Shown in pieces: positions 1 to 6,965 of a stretch of 8,530 bases of DNA. Position 1 is the stretch's first letter, and each line of letters begins with the position of its first letter. This DNA is from an uncultured Oscillospiraceae bacterium (GTDB lineage: Bacteria; Bacillota; Clostridia; Oscillospirales; Acutalibacteraceae). Made by a program: the position numbers and the translations under genes. The notes under the pieces are model-generated. The model did not search any database, had not been told where the DNA came from, and saw only the letters and a program-made list of their open reading frames with translations. The stretch covers positions 1 through 8,530 of the forward strand of contig CABQCM010000037.1 in assembly GCA_902462665.1 (NCBI GenBank), written 5' to 3'.

Positions 1-859
1 CAAGACCGGTGCCGCGCTGGCGGCCCACTGCGTCGATCTCATCGATGAAAACGATAGCAGGGGAGTTCTTTTTGGCCTGTTCAAACAGGTCCCGCACGCG
101 GGAAGCGCCCACACCGACGAACATTTCCACGAAATCCGAACCTGAGATGGAGAAGAAAGGAACCCCCGCTTCGCCCGCAACCGCCCTGGCCAGCAGGGTT
201 TTTCCGGTGCCCGGAGGGCCCACCAGCAGCACGCCTTTGGGAATGCGTGCTCCCAGGTCGTTGAATTTCTTCGGATTTTTGAGAAATTCAACAATTTCGG
301 AAAGCTCTTCCTTTTCCTCGTCTGCACCGGCAACGTCCGAAAAGGTGGTTTTGCGTTTCTCGTCCGAAACCTTTTTAATTTTGGCCTTGCCAAAGCCCAT
401 GGCCTTATCGCCGCCGCCCATGGTCTGGTTCATCCGGCGCATCATGATGACCCAGAAAACCACCGCGGCAATCAGCAGAATAGCGGTAGGCAGCATACTC
501 AGCAGCCATGCGCCCTGGGTTACCTGATAATCGTATGAAAAGCTGATGGTATTGTCGTCCTTTTTCTCGAGCAGTCGCTGATTGATGGACTCTCCCACAT
601 CTTCATAGAAAATTTTCACGTCGGGAACATCGTAAGTTTTAGCGCTTTTCGCATCGGTGCTACCCTCGTAATAGACCAGTCGGCCGCTGGAGAGGTTAAG
701 CTCAAACTTCGTGATTTCGCCGCGTTGGAATTTTTCCACAATATCGCTGTACTGTGGTTTCTCCACGCCGGGATTGTTGCTGACCAGGGCCATTACCCCG
801 AAAATCATGAGCAGGGGAATGCCAATAAAGAGCAAAGCGTTGCGTACATTTTTATTCAT
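1..859 (-). CDS. ftsH: ATP-dependent zinc metalloprotease FtsH, N-terminal 286 residues (C-terminus beyond the left edge)
   Basis: FtsH is a membrane-anchored AAA+ protease that extracts and degrades misfolded membrane proteins and some soluble regulators, working as a hexamer at the inner face of the membrane. I translated this frame by hand. It starts MNKNVRNALLFIGIPLLMIF: a first membrane segment lies at about residues 7-26, an extracytoplasmic domain follows to about 105, and a second membrane segment spans about 111-141 with an RRMNQ stop-transfer end. The AAA domain begins near TFSDVAGADEEKEEL. Walker A is GPPGTGKT at 214-221 and Walker B is IVFIDEID at 269-276. The second region of homology and the HEXXH zinc site must lie outside the window. 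The ATG at 859 follows the hpt stop by 44 bases. The Shine-Dalgarno is poor (GGAAAGG is 14 bases away). It is the last gene seen of the cluster. Identity is certain; it is cut only by the window edge. Confidence 0.97.
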   Translation of the reverse strand, partial: MNKNVRNALLFIGIPLLMIFGVMALVSNNPGVEKPQYSDIVEKFQRGEITKFELNLSSGRLVYYEGSTDAKSAKTYDVPDVKIFYEDVGESINQRLLEKKDDNTISFSYDYQVTQGAWLLSMLPTAILLIAAVVFWVIMMRRMNQTMGGGDKAMGFGKAKIKKVSDEKRKTTFSDVAGADEEKEELSEIVEFLKNPKKFNDLGARIPKGVLLVGPPGTGKTLLARAVAGEAGVPFFSISGSDFVEMFVGVGASRVRDLFEQAKKNSPAIVFIDEIDAVGRQRGTGL

Positions 860-903
860 AGCAATTGTCCGTGCCTTTCCGTCGAAATGCGTTGTGCGAT
901 GGC

Positions 904-1446
904 TTAATTTCCGCCATAAACTGCGGGTTTTAAGATGCCCACATAGGGAAGATTGCGGTAACGTTCGGCGTAGTCAAGGCCATAGCCGACGATAAATTCA
1001 TCCGGCACCGACATCCCCACGTAATCAGCCGTGATGTTCACCTTGCGGCGCTCGGGTTTATCGAACAGGGTACACAGCCGGATGCTGGCGGGATTGCGTT
1101 TGGATAACAGTTCTAAAATGTAGGAGAGCGTCATGCCCGAATCGAGTATGTCTTCCACCACCAGCACGTCGCAGCCCTCAATGGGATGATCCAGATCTTT
1201 AATTATCTTAACCACGCCAGAGGTTTTTACTCCCGCTCCGTAGCTTGAAACCGACATAAAGTCGATCCGACAGGGCACGGTAATCGCCCGCATGAGGTCG
1301 GCCATAAAGATAACCGAACCCTTTAAAATGCTGACCAGCACCAAATTTTTACCTTGGTATTCCCGGCTGATGCGCTCGCCCAGCTCGGTCACCATGCGAT
1401 GCAGGCGTTCCTCGCTGACGAGAATCGTTTGGATATCGTTATGCAT
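904..1446 (-). CDS. hpt: hypoxanthine phosphoribosyltransferase, purine salvage
   Basis: This enzyme transfers the phosphoribosyl group of PRPP to hypoxanthine (often also guanine) to give IMP or GMP in the cytoplasm. The protein is 180 residues, the usual length for bacterial HPRT. The PRPP-binding motif VVEDILDSG is at 96-104 with its paired acidic residues E98 and D99. LKG at 41-43 is the conserved loop before it. DKPERR at 129-134 and FIVGYGLDYAERYRNLPYVG from 151 are the base-binding and C-terminal signatures of the family. I chose the ATG at 1446 because GGAGG sits 6 bases upstream. An in-frame ATG at 1452 would leave no spacing and one at 1467 has no ribosome binding site. The first 8 bases overlap the end of tilS, so translation is probably coupled. 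The tilS-hpt-ftsH order is classic for Firmicutes, and in Bacillus subtilis HprT and TilS also interact with FtsH expression (known, not seen here). Confidence 0.96.
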   Translation of the reverse strand: MHNDIQTILVSEERLHRMVTELGERISREYQGKNLVLVSILKGSVIFMADLMRAITVPCRIDFMSVSSYGAGVKTSGVVKIIKDLDHPIEGCDVLVVEDILDSGMTLSYILELLSKRNPASIRLCTLFDKPERRKVNITADYVGMSVPDEFIVGYGLDYAERYRNLPYVGILKPAVYGGN

Positions 1447-2989
1447 GGGCATCCTCCAGTCTTTCAATCAAAAGCAAGCGCGTTGTACTGCTGTCGGGCG
1501 CGCAGCGGCTGTCCGGGCCGAATCGCTCCGCAAATATCACGCCAGCCTCATCCGCGAGCACCAGGAGCGATGCACGCTGCTGTATGGGCACATGCGCCTC
1601 GTTAAACAGCTTTTTCAGGCTTTTCCGCGGCCGGCTAGGCAAAGAAACCGTGTCGCCGGACCGCCGAGTTCTTGCAACTGCTTTGCCCCATATTCTATCA
1701 TAATCTATAGCACGATTTAATAACAGTTTGTAAATTTTAGCATCGCGCGCCTCTTCCTCGGGCGACAAAATAGAAAACCGATAGCGTCCATTGGGCAGAG
1801 AATGAACCCCGGGTTCCAGCGGCGTTTGCCATTCGGCGTCCACAGGGGGAAGCGCGGCCTGCTGCGGATATAGCAGCCCGTCCCGGCAGACCAGGCGAAC
1901 CCCGCCGGGGAGGGTAGCGGCTCCGCCTTGCCGCACCAGCTTTTCCAACGCGTCAATATGGCGCGACTCAATTCGCTCGGGCGAGACTTGGCGGGCATAG
2001 AGCAGCAAAATCCGGCTGCGCAAAGCGGGAGCAAGCGAACGCAGCTTCTCGACGCGCAGCCCCAGAGCGGCTTTTTCGACGACCGGGCTTTTGGCTTCCG
2101 GCTTTGTCACGAGAAAACCTGCATCTACGTTTGGAGATAGAGCGGCGTTTTGCTCGTTTGCCGTTGAATCGGGGGAGAAATCAGTTCCTGTTTTCATCAG
2201 CTCCGTACCGGTGCTAGCCGACACGACGCCATCGATGTCTGCAATCCGACACGACAAGCCGTCCAGTTCTTTGCCAGCCTGCACAGCCAGATACGCTTCG
2301 TCCTGCCTTAGATGCTCCATCATGCGGCCCATGCGCCCGGACACACCTGGTTCCAACTGCTCGAGAACCGGTAGTAGATGGTGGCGAATGCGGTTGCGCA
2401 GACAGTCGTCGGTGGCGTTGGTGGAATCGTTCACATAGGAAAGTCCTGCTTGGCGGCAATACTCTTCCACTTCCTCACGGTTGCAATCCAGAAGAGGGCG
2501 CACAATATTATCCCGCACAGGAGGGATTCCCCCCAGCCCGCGTAGAGCGCTGCCGCGCAGTACGTGCATACAGAAGGTTTCCACATTGTCGGTCGCGGTA
2601 TGAGCGGTGGCAATTTTTCCGCCCCGTGCGCACCGCTGCAAAAAATCATAACGTACCCGCCGGGCACATTCCTCCAGCCCCTCGCCGGTCTGTCGGCACA
2701 AAGCGGGAATGTCGGCATGCTCCACCTGGAGTGGGATTCCCCATTCGAGGCATAATTCACGCACAAAAGTCTCGTCGCGGTCAGCCTCCTTTCCCCGGAT
2801 ACCATGATTGAGATGGGCAGCCGACAGGGAAAAGGGTGCCATATCCGATATGGCAGACTGGCTTAACGTGTGCAGAAGATGCAGCAGCGCAGTCGAATCA
2901 GCCCCGCCCGATACGGCGACGACGACGTGACAGCCCGGGGTGAGCATCTGGTGGCGGCGAATGGCGGCGCAGACCTTATCGGTTATCAT
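1439..2989 (-). CDS. tilS: tRNA(Ile)-lysidine synthetase TilS
   Basis: TilS joins lysine to C34 of the CAU anticodon of tRNA-Ile2 using ATP, turning a methionine-like anticodon into one that reads AUA; it is essential. The 516-residue protein has the N-type ATP pyrophosphatase P-loop SGGADS at 27-32, HLNHGIRG at 59-66, TAHTATDNVET at 128-138 (a variant of the common AHHADDQxET), GLGGIPP at 151-157, RPLL at 164-167, and RNRIRHHLLP at 198-207. The C-terminal TilS domain carries RKSLKKLFNEAHVP at 455-468 and the terminal substrate domain. It is longer than the roughly 470 residues usual in Bacillus, mostly through a polar linker at about 250-308. The ATG at 2989 overlaps dnaB by 14 bases and has GGTGGA 8 bases upstream. 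The frame is open further up to 3103, but that part is only a shadow of dnaB and does not resemble TilS. Confidence 0.95.
   Translation of the reverse strand: MITDKVCAAIRRHQMLTPGCHVVVAVSGGADSTALLHLLHTLSQSAISDMAPFSLSAAHLNHGIRGKEADRDETFVRELCLEWGIPLQVEHADIPALCRQTGEGLEECARRVRYDFLQRCARGGKIATAHTATDNVETFCMHVLRGSALRGLGGIPPVRDNIVRPLLDCNREEVEEYCRQAGLSYVNDSTNATDDCLRNRIRHHLLPVLEQLEPGVSGRMGRMMEHLRQDEAYLAVQAGKELDGLSCRIADIDGVVSASTGTELMKTGTDFSPDSTANEQNAALSPNVDAGFLVTKPEAKSPVVEKAALGLRVEKLRSLAPALRSRILLLYARQVSPERIESRHIDALEKLVRQGGAATLPGGVRLVCRDGLLYPQQAALPPVDAEWQTPLEPGVHSLPNGRYRFSILSPEEEARDAKIYKLLLNRAIDYDRIWGKAVARTRRSGDTVSLPSRPRKSLKKLFNEAHVPIQQRASLLVLADEAGVIFAERFGPDSRCAPDSSTTRLLLIERLEDAHA
1453..1457 (-). promoter_or_regulatory. 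ribosome binding site of hpt
   Basis: GGAGG on the minus strand lies 6 bases before the ATG at 1446, inside the last codons of tilS. It decides the hpt start against two earlier in-frame ATGs at 1452 and 1467. Confidence 0.7.
1692..1720 (-). promoter_or_regulatory. candidate sigma-A promoter inside tilS, directed at hpt-ftsH
   Basis: On the minus strand TTAAAT (1720-1715) is followed after exactly 17 bases by TAGAAT (1697-1692), which matches five of six bases of the -10 consensus and is preceded by TGA, giving an extended -10 (TGn). The patch is strikingly AT-rich against its GC-rich surroundings and uses TTA, ATA and AGA codons in tilS residues about 418-433. Transcription would start near 1685, about 240 bases before hpt. 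A second possible pair, TTTACA (1734-1729) and TATAGA (1709-1704), has a less suitable 19-base spacer. The -35 box is weak, so this is a candidate only. Confidence 0.35.
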
Positions 2990-4340
2990 AATCCGATTCC
3001 ACCGCTGTATATTTGGTAAAGCGGCCGTCCCAGTGCAGGTCGATGGTGCCGGTTGCGCCGTGCCGGTTCTTGGCCACGATGCATTGAGCCGCCGTTTCAT
3101 CAACCTCCTGCCCCTCCTCCATATCGTTGGAATAGTAATCGGGACGGTAGAGCATCATGACGATGTCGGCGTCCTGCTCAATCGAGCCGGATTCACGCAG
3201 GTCGCTCAGCTGCGGGACGTGGGATTTTCCCCGCGCCTCGGTGGCACGGGCGAGCTGGGAACAGACGATGACCGGAATGTTTAGCTCCTTGGCCATAATT
3301 TTAAGTCCGCGGGTGATTTCACTGACCTGCTGCACTCGGTTTTCGACCCGTTTGGCCGATTCCATGAGCTGCAAATAGTCGATGACCACCAAATCAGGGC
3401 GGTTTCGGCGAAGCTTGGATTTCATCTGAGGCACCGTCATGGCCGCCGTATCGTCCAGATAAATTTCCGACTGGTAGAAAATATTCGTAGCGTAGGCGAT
3501 GCGGTCCCATTCTTCGGTCGTCAGTCCGCCCCAGCGGAATTTGGTCACATCGACGGCCGTCTCACTCGACAGCAAACGCTGAGCGAGCTGGTCTTTTGTC
3601 ATCTCCAGGGAGAAAAAGGCGACCTTTTTTTTGCTGTTGACGGCCACGTTGCGCGCAATGTTGAGAGCAAAGCTGGTCTTTCCCATACCGGGGCGCGCGC
3701 CGATGATAATGAGGTCGGATTTATTCAGCCCGCCCAGAATGTTATCTAGGGTGGACAGGCCGGTGGGGATTCCCCGCATTTCCTTTTGAGTTTCCGGGTC
3801 GCTGAGGCGATTGAGCTTATCCAGCGTTTCCTGGGCGAGAACGTCCTTGAGAGAGGTAAGGCCGGTGGTGTCGCGGCCCTGGCGAATTTCAAAAATACGC
3901 TGCTCGGCCGCGTCCAGCAGTACCCCCGCCGGTTCGGCGGTTTCGGCTGCATCGGCAGCCATCTGCCGCCCCGCCTTGATCAGACAGCGGTAATAGTACT
4001 GCTCCATGACCGTCTCGGCGTACGCCTTGACGTTGGCCACGGAGGGAACGATTTCGGCCAGCCGCGCCAGATATTCTTTGCCCCCCGCTTCCTCATAGGA
4101 TCCGGAACGTTTCAACTCCTCCAGTACCGTGACCAGGTCGATGGGCTTGGACAGGGCGAACAGCCCGTGAATGACCCCAAAAATAATCTGATGCTGCGGC
4201 AGATAAAAATGCTCTGGACGCAGCAGCTCAACCCCCTCGGTCGCAATGCATTCGGGGTCGAGCAGAATGGCCCCAAGCACCGACTGCTCCGAGTCGAGGC
4301 TATGGGGCATGTTGGCGCCGTCAAATACCACGTCGGCCAA
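2976..4340 (-). CDS. dnaB: replicative DNA helicase DnaB (DnaC in Bacillus naming)
   Basis: DnaB is the hexameric 5'-3' helicase that unwinds the replication fork and recruits primase. With the chosen start the protein is 454 residues, the family's usual length. The N-terminal domain opens MPHSLDSEQSVLGAILLD (from residue 11). The RecA-like motor domain has Walker A ARPGMGKT at 215-222, the FFSLEM segment at 242-247, Walker B VVIDYLQL at 318-325, SQLAR at 361-365, LSDLRESGSIEQDAD at 378-392 and the arginine-finger region VAKNRHGATG near 422-431. I prefer the TTG at 4340, which gives MADVVFDGANMPHS, because AAAGGAAG lies 8 bases upstream. The GTG at 4349 is directly abutted by that same site and has no spacing. 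The end overlaps tilS by 14 bases. A terminator-like hairpin lies 26 bases upstream of the start. No intein is present. Confidence 0.96.
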   Translation of the reverse strand: MADVVFDGANMPHSLDSEQSVLGAILLDPECIATEGVELLRPEHFYLPQHQIIFGVIHGLFALSKPIDLVTVLEELKRSGSYEEAGGKEYLARLAEIVPSVANVKAYAETVMEQYYYRCLIKAGRQMAADAAETAEPAGVLLDAAEQRIFEIRQGRDTTGLTSLKDVLAQETLDKLNRLSDPETQKEMRGIPTGLSTLDNILGGLNKSDLIIIGARPGMGKTSFALNIARNVAVNSKKKVAFFSLEMTKDQLAQRLLSSETAVDVTKFRWGGLTTEEWDRIAYATNIFYQSEIYLDDTAAMTVPQMKSKLRRNRPDLVVIDYLQLMESAKRVENRVQQVSEITRGLKIMAKELNIPVIVCSQLARATEARGKSHVPQLSDLRESGSIEQDADIVMMLYRPDYYSNDMEEGQEVDETAAQCIVAKNRHGATGTIDLHWDGRFTKYTAVESDYDNR

Positions 4341-4348
4341 TGCCAGCA

Positions 4349-4356
4349 CTTCCTTT
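4349..4356 (-). promoter_or_regulatory. ribosome binding site of dnaB
   Basis: AAAGGAAG on the minus strand is 8 bases from the TTG at 4340 and overlaps the in-frame GTG at 4349. This spacing is the main reason to place the dnaB start at the TTG. Confidence 0.6.
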
Positions 4357-4366
4357 CCATGGTGCC

Positions 4367-4398
4367 AAAAATCCGGCCGGGAGCTTGTCTCGGCCGGA
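4367..4398 (-). terminator. intrinsic terminator or attenuator between rplI and dnaB
   Basis: Read on the minus strand, TCCGGCCG (4398-4391) pairs perfectly with CGGCCGGA (4379-4372) around an 11-base loop, and the stem runs into five Ts at 4371-4367. It begins 8 bases after the rplI stop codon. The stem is entirely strong except for the outer A-T pair. The plus strand has no T run after the stem, so the orientation fits the genes. The short T tract and the lack of an obvious promoter before dnaB suggest partial readthrough rather than full termination. Confidence 0.65.
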
Positions 4399-4405
4399 CG
4401 AAAGC

Positions 4406-4852
4406 TTATTCTTCGGTGACGCTGACCTTGATTTTAGCCGACACACCGGCCAAAAGTTTGACCTCAGCCTCGTAGGTTCCATAATTTTTGATGTCGGCGT
4501 CCAAAGCGATTTTACGCTTGTCCACATCCACGCCCAGCGTGCGTCGGATTTCCTCCGCGATTTCCTTGGCTGTGACCGCGCCGAACAGCCGTCCGCCGCT
4601 GCCCGCCTTCGCCGTCAGGCGGAGGGTAGCGCCATCGAGCTTGGCCGCGGCGGCTTCAGCCGCCTCCTTCTCCTGCTTTTTCTTAAAGGCGTTGGATTCC
4701 TCCCGGTTTTTAAGCTCGTTCATAGCCTGCGCGTTGGCCTCGGTGGCAAGCCCGCGGGGAAGCAGAAAATTGCGCCCGTAGCCGTCCGACACCTCGCAGA
4801 GCTGCCCGGCTTTGCCGGTGCCCTTAACGTCGGTTTTCAGTATCACTTTCAT
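4406..4852 (-). CDS. rplI: 50S ribosomal protein L9
   Basis: L9 binds domain V of 23S rRNA near the base of the L1 stalk and reaches toward the next ribosome on an mRNA; it helps keep the reading frame. The 148-residue length and architecture are typical. The N-terminal globular domain starts MKVILKTDVKGTGKAG and carries the L9 signature between G13 and G34, including GYGRNFL at 24-30. An Ala/Glu/Lys-rich connecting helix runs over about 42-75, and the C-terminal domain contains GSGGRLFGAVTAKEIAE at 84-100. I start at the ATG at 4852, which has AAAGGA 10 bases upstream. A TTG three codons earlier is in frame but too close to that site, and L9 proteins begin with MKV. It lies 35 bases after gdpP, the same pairing as in Bacillus and Staphylococcus. 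Confidence 0.98.
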   Translation of the reverse strand: MKVILKTDVKGTGKAGQLCEVSDGYGRNFLLPRGLATEANAQAMNELKNREESNAFKKKQEKEAAEAAAAKLDGATLRLTAKAGSGGRLFGAVTAKEIAEEIRRTLGVDVDKRKIALDADIKNYGTYEAEVKLLAGVSAKIKVSVTEE

Positions 4853-4862
4853 CAGTATCAAA

Positions 4863-4868
4863 TCCTTT
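4863..4868 (-). promoter_or_regulatory. ribosome binding site of rplI
   Basis: AAAGGA on the minus strand lies 10 bases before the ATG at 4852, in the 35-base gap after gdpP. It favours this ATG over the in-frame TTG at 4861, which would have almost no spacing. Confidence 0.6.
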
Positions 4869-4887
4869 CGGAATGGTTTGCTTTGTA

Positions 4888-6909
4888 TTATCGGACGCCC
4901 GGCTGATCTGGAATTTGATTGTCGTCCGTTTGAGGGATGCTCTGGGTCTTTCGATAGCGGTCGATGGCGGCGACAAGAGCATCTCTTGCCTGCGCCACGC
5001 TGACTCCCTCAATTTGGGTGGCCGCCATGGTAAAATGGCCGCCGCCGCCGAGGGATTCCATAATCAATTGGACGTTCACCGCGCCAAGCGAGCGGGCGGA
5101 AATATTGACCGTGCCGCCGGTAAGGAAGAGAACGAAAGACGCATCTACCCCGTCGATGGAGAGCAGCTCGTCGGCGGCCTGCGCGCCCGCGATGCGGGAG
5201 ACATTGGGATGGTCTCCTGCTGCAATGGCGCAGTTGCCGTACAGCTCGGCCGAGGAAACAATGGCCGAACGCTCCTTGTAAACTTCGATGGAATCCGAAA
5301 ACATTCGCTTGACTTCCACCGGGTCGGCGCCCCGGCTGCGCAAATAAGCCGAGGCTTCAAAGGTGCGCACCCCGGTGCGTAGGACAAAATTGCGAGTATC
5401 CAAGGCGATGCCGGCCATAAGAGCGGTGGCCTCCGAACGGCCGATGAGACGTTCTCCAAAGTATTGCAGCAGCTCGGCCACCATTTCGCAGGCCGAGGAG
5501 GCGTAGGGCTCGTGATAAAAGATGACGGCGTTTTCTATGTAATCGACCATCTTTCGATGATGATCGATTACCACAACGGTTTCACACCGCTCCAACAGGG
5601 CGGGGCAGTCCACAAATTCGGGACGATGGGTATCTACCACAATCAGCAGGGTTTTGTGGGTGCACATCGCAAGCGCGTCGGCTTCCCCCACAATTTGGCT
5701 GTCCAGTCCCTGCTCCTGCATGGCGCGCAGCAGGGGATGGGCGAGAGTCTGCTCCCGGTTCATGACAATGCGACAGTTACGCTCGATGGAGGTCACCGCC
5801 CGCCATAACCCAAAGGACGCTCCCAGGCAGTCCAAATCGGAAAAGCGGTGGCCCATAATCAACACGTTGTCGCTGCCGTCAATCAGTTCGCGCAAAGCCG
5901 AAGCAATGACGCGGGTGCGCACCTTCGTGCGTTTTTCCACGCCGCTTTGGGTCGCGCCGCCGTAGAATTCAAAGCCCGACGTGCCCTTGACCGCGGCCTG
6001 GTCACCGCCTCGGCCCAGAGCCATGTCCAACGCCTGACGGGCCATCTGCTGACATTCCTGCAATGTTGCGCCGCCCCGGCCCACACCGATGGACAGGGTT
6101 GCGCCGCCTCGGTCGTGAAGGGTGAGAGAACGTACCTTTTCCAGCACGTCGAATCGGTTTTGAATAATAGCTTCCAGGCTGCGCTCCTCGACCACCAGCA
6201 GGTAGTCCGCGTTGCTGAGTTTGCGAGTCACTCCGCTGGTTTGGTTCGCCCAGGTTTCGATTTCCCGCTCGATGGCGCTGCGGATGGCCGCCTGCTCGCT
6301 TTCGGCCAGGTTAGCGGCCAGCTCGTCGAGCGAGTCAATGCGGATGAGCATGACCGCGGGCCGAGTTTTGGCGTATTCGGCTGCCGCCGTTTTGAGGCTG
6401 GTGTCGTCGATGAAATACAAAGCGCGGCAGGTTTCGCCGCCCTCAGTCAGATAGGAGCTTTGATAAACGGTGTACAACCGGCCGTCAATGGCGAGGTCGG
6501 CCTTGTTGGTGATATCCAGAGTGGCGCGCGCCGCGTCGGTTAAAAATGCGTCGGCGTTGTCTTCGAGCCGTTCCTCGCCCCTAAGGATCTGAGTGCGAAA
6601 AATCTCATTATACCACAAAATACTACCGTCGTCGCCGAGAATTACCAGAGGAAGCACAAAAGAATTGAGAGCGTCCGAGCCGGGCGCGCCCAGCTTAACC
6701 CCGACCTCCTTGAAGGCTTGGCGCAAATCACTGCGCGTATGCGCGAGATGCCAGACAACCAGGCTGAGCATGGCGAAAAAAAGGGCGGCCTGAGCGATGA
6801 AAATCGCCTTGGTGTCAAATCCCCACCATGCCGCGACGGTTTGAAGCCCTAAAATAGCCAGCAGTCCAAACAAAAGCGGTGCAGAAGAACCCGAAAACTT
6901 GGTATTCAA
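4888..6909 (-). CDS. gdpP: cyclic-di-AMP phosphodiesterase GdpP (DHH/DHHA1 family)
   Basis: GdpP is a membrane-bound enzyme that hydrolyses c-di-AMP to pApA, controlling potassium and osmotic balance and cell-wall stress in Firmicutes. The 673-residue protein has the full layout. Two membrane segments lie at about 11-30 and 34-55. A PAS-like domain covers about 82-155, with DDGSILWYNEIF at 93-104. A degenerate GGDEF domain covers about 172-305; SNADYLLVV at 222-230 sits where an active cyclase would have GGDEF. The DHH domain has GHRFSDLD at 353-360, DTH at 426-428, DHH at 449-451 and D504 in ALDTRNF. The DHHA1 domain has GGGGH at 621-625. All metal-binding positions of the DHH core appear present, so it should be active. 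The start is TTG at 6909: an in-frame TGA overlaps the strong ribosome binding site just upstream, so no longer form is possible. Confidence 0.96.
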   Translation of the reverse strand: MNTKFSGSSAPLLFGLLAILGLQTVAAWWGFDTKAIFIAQAALFFAMLSLVVWHLAHTRSDLRQAFKEVGVKLGAPGSDALNSFVLPLVILGDDGSILWYNEIFRTQILRGEERLEDNADAFLTDAARATLDITNKADLAIDGRLYTVYQSSYLTEGGETCRALYFIDDTSLKTAAAEYAKTRPAVMLIRIDSLDELAANLAESEQAAIRSAIEREIETWANQTSGVTRKLSNADYLLVVEERSLEAIIQNRFDVLEKVRSLTLHDRGGATLSIGVGRGGATLQECQQMARQALDMALGRGGDQAAVKGTSGFEFYGGATQSGVEKRTKVRTRVIASALRELIDGSDNVLIMGHRFSDLDCLGASFGLWRAVTSIERNCRIVMNREQTLAHPLLRAMQEQGLDSQIVGEADALAMCTHKTLLIVVDTHRPEFVDCPALLERCETVVVIDHHRKMVDYIENAVIFYHEPYASSACEMVAELLQYFGERLIGRSEATALMAGIALDTRNFVLRTGVRTFEASAYLRSRGADPVEVKRMFSDSIEVYKERSAIVSSAELYGNCAIAAGDHPNVSRIAGAQAADELLSIDGVDASFVLFLTGGTVNISARSLGAVNVQLIMESLGGGGHFTMAATQIEGVSVAQARDALVAAIDRYRKTQSIPQTDDNQIPDQPGVR

Positions 6910-6918
6910 TTGCGTCTG

Positions 6919-6926
6919 TCACCTCC
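6919..6926 (-). promoter_or_regulatory. strong ribosome binding site of gdpP, fixing a TTG start
   Basis: GGAGGTGA on the minus strand matches the 16S rRNA tail over 8 bases and is 9 bases from the TTG at 6909. The TGA at its end is in frame with gdpP and closes the frame upstream, so the TTG is the first possible start. A strong site paired with a weak start codon is common in Firmicutes. Confidence 0.8.
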
Positions 6927-6965
6927 AAAGAAAAAGCCAAACCGGCTGTGTGACCGGGATGGACG

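Noticed and set aside
222..305. Possible active GGDEF cyclase in GdpP (positions given as protein residues)
   Set aside because: The signature GGDEF residues are replaced (SNADY region), as in other GdpP proteins, so diguanylate synthesis is not expected.
2990..3103. Longer tilS start at 3103 (38 extra residues)
   Set aside because: The extra part lies wholly inside dnaB in another frame and looks like a shadow; the ATG at 2989 gives a standard TilS N-terminus with a plausible ribosome binding site.
3786..4475. 229-codon open frame on the plus strand opposite dnaB
   Set aside because: It is antisense to a clearly identified gene, shows no recognisable domain and is expected from GC-rich third positions.
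4649..4664. Tight hairpin GGCGGCT-TC-AGCCGCC within rplI
   Set aside because: It falls in the Ala/Glu-rich connecting helix of L9, where repeated GCC/GCG/GAG codons readily create such symmetry.
5539..5571. 8-base inverted repeat GTAATCGA/TCGATTAC within gdpP
   Set aside because: It arises from similar codons on both sides of the DHH motif (Val-Ile-Asp and Val-Asp-Tyr), is separated by 17 bases and has no T tract or regulatory context.
5848..6543. 231-codon open frame on the plus strand opposite gdpP
   Set aside because: It mirrors the gdpP coding sequence, has no recognisable motif or supported start, and runs against the uniform gene direction.
6607..6615. Perfect extended -10 (TGGTATAAT) on the minus strand inside gdpP
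   Set aside because: It is spelled by the conserved Trp-Tyr-Asn codons of the PAS domain, the -35 region at the proper distance is poor (GCGACG), and no gene starts nearby downstream.
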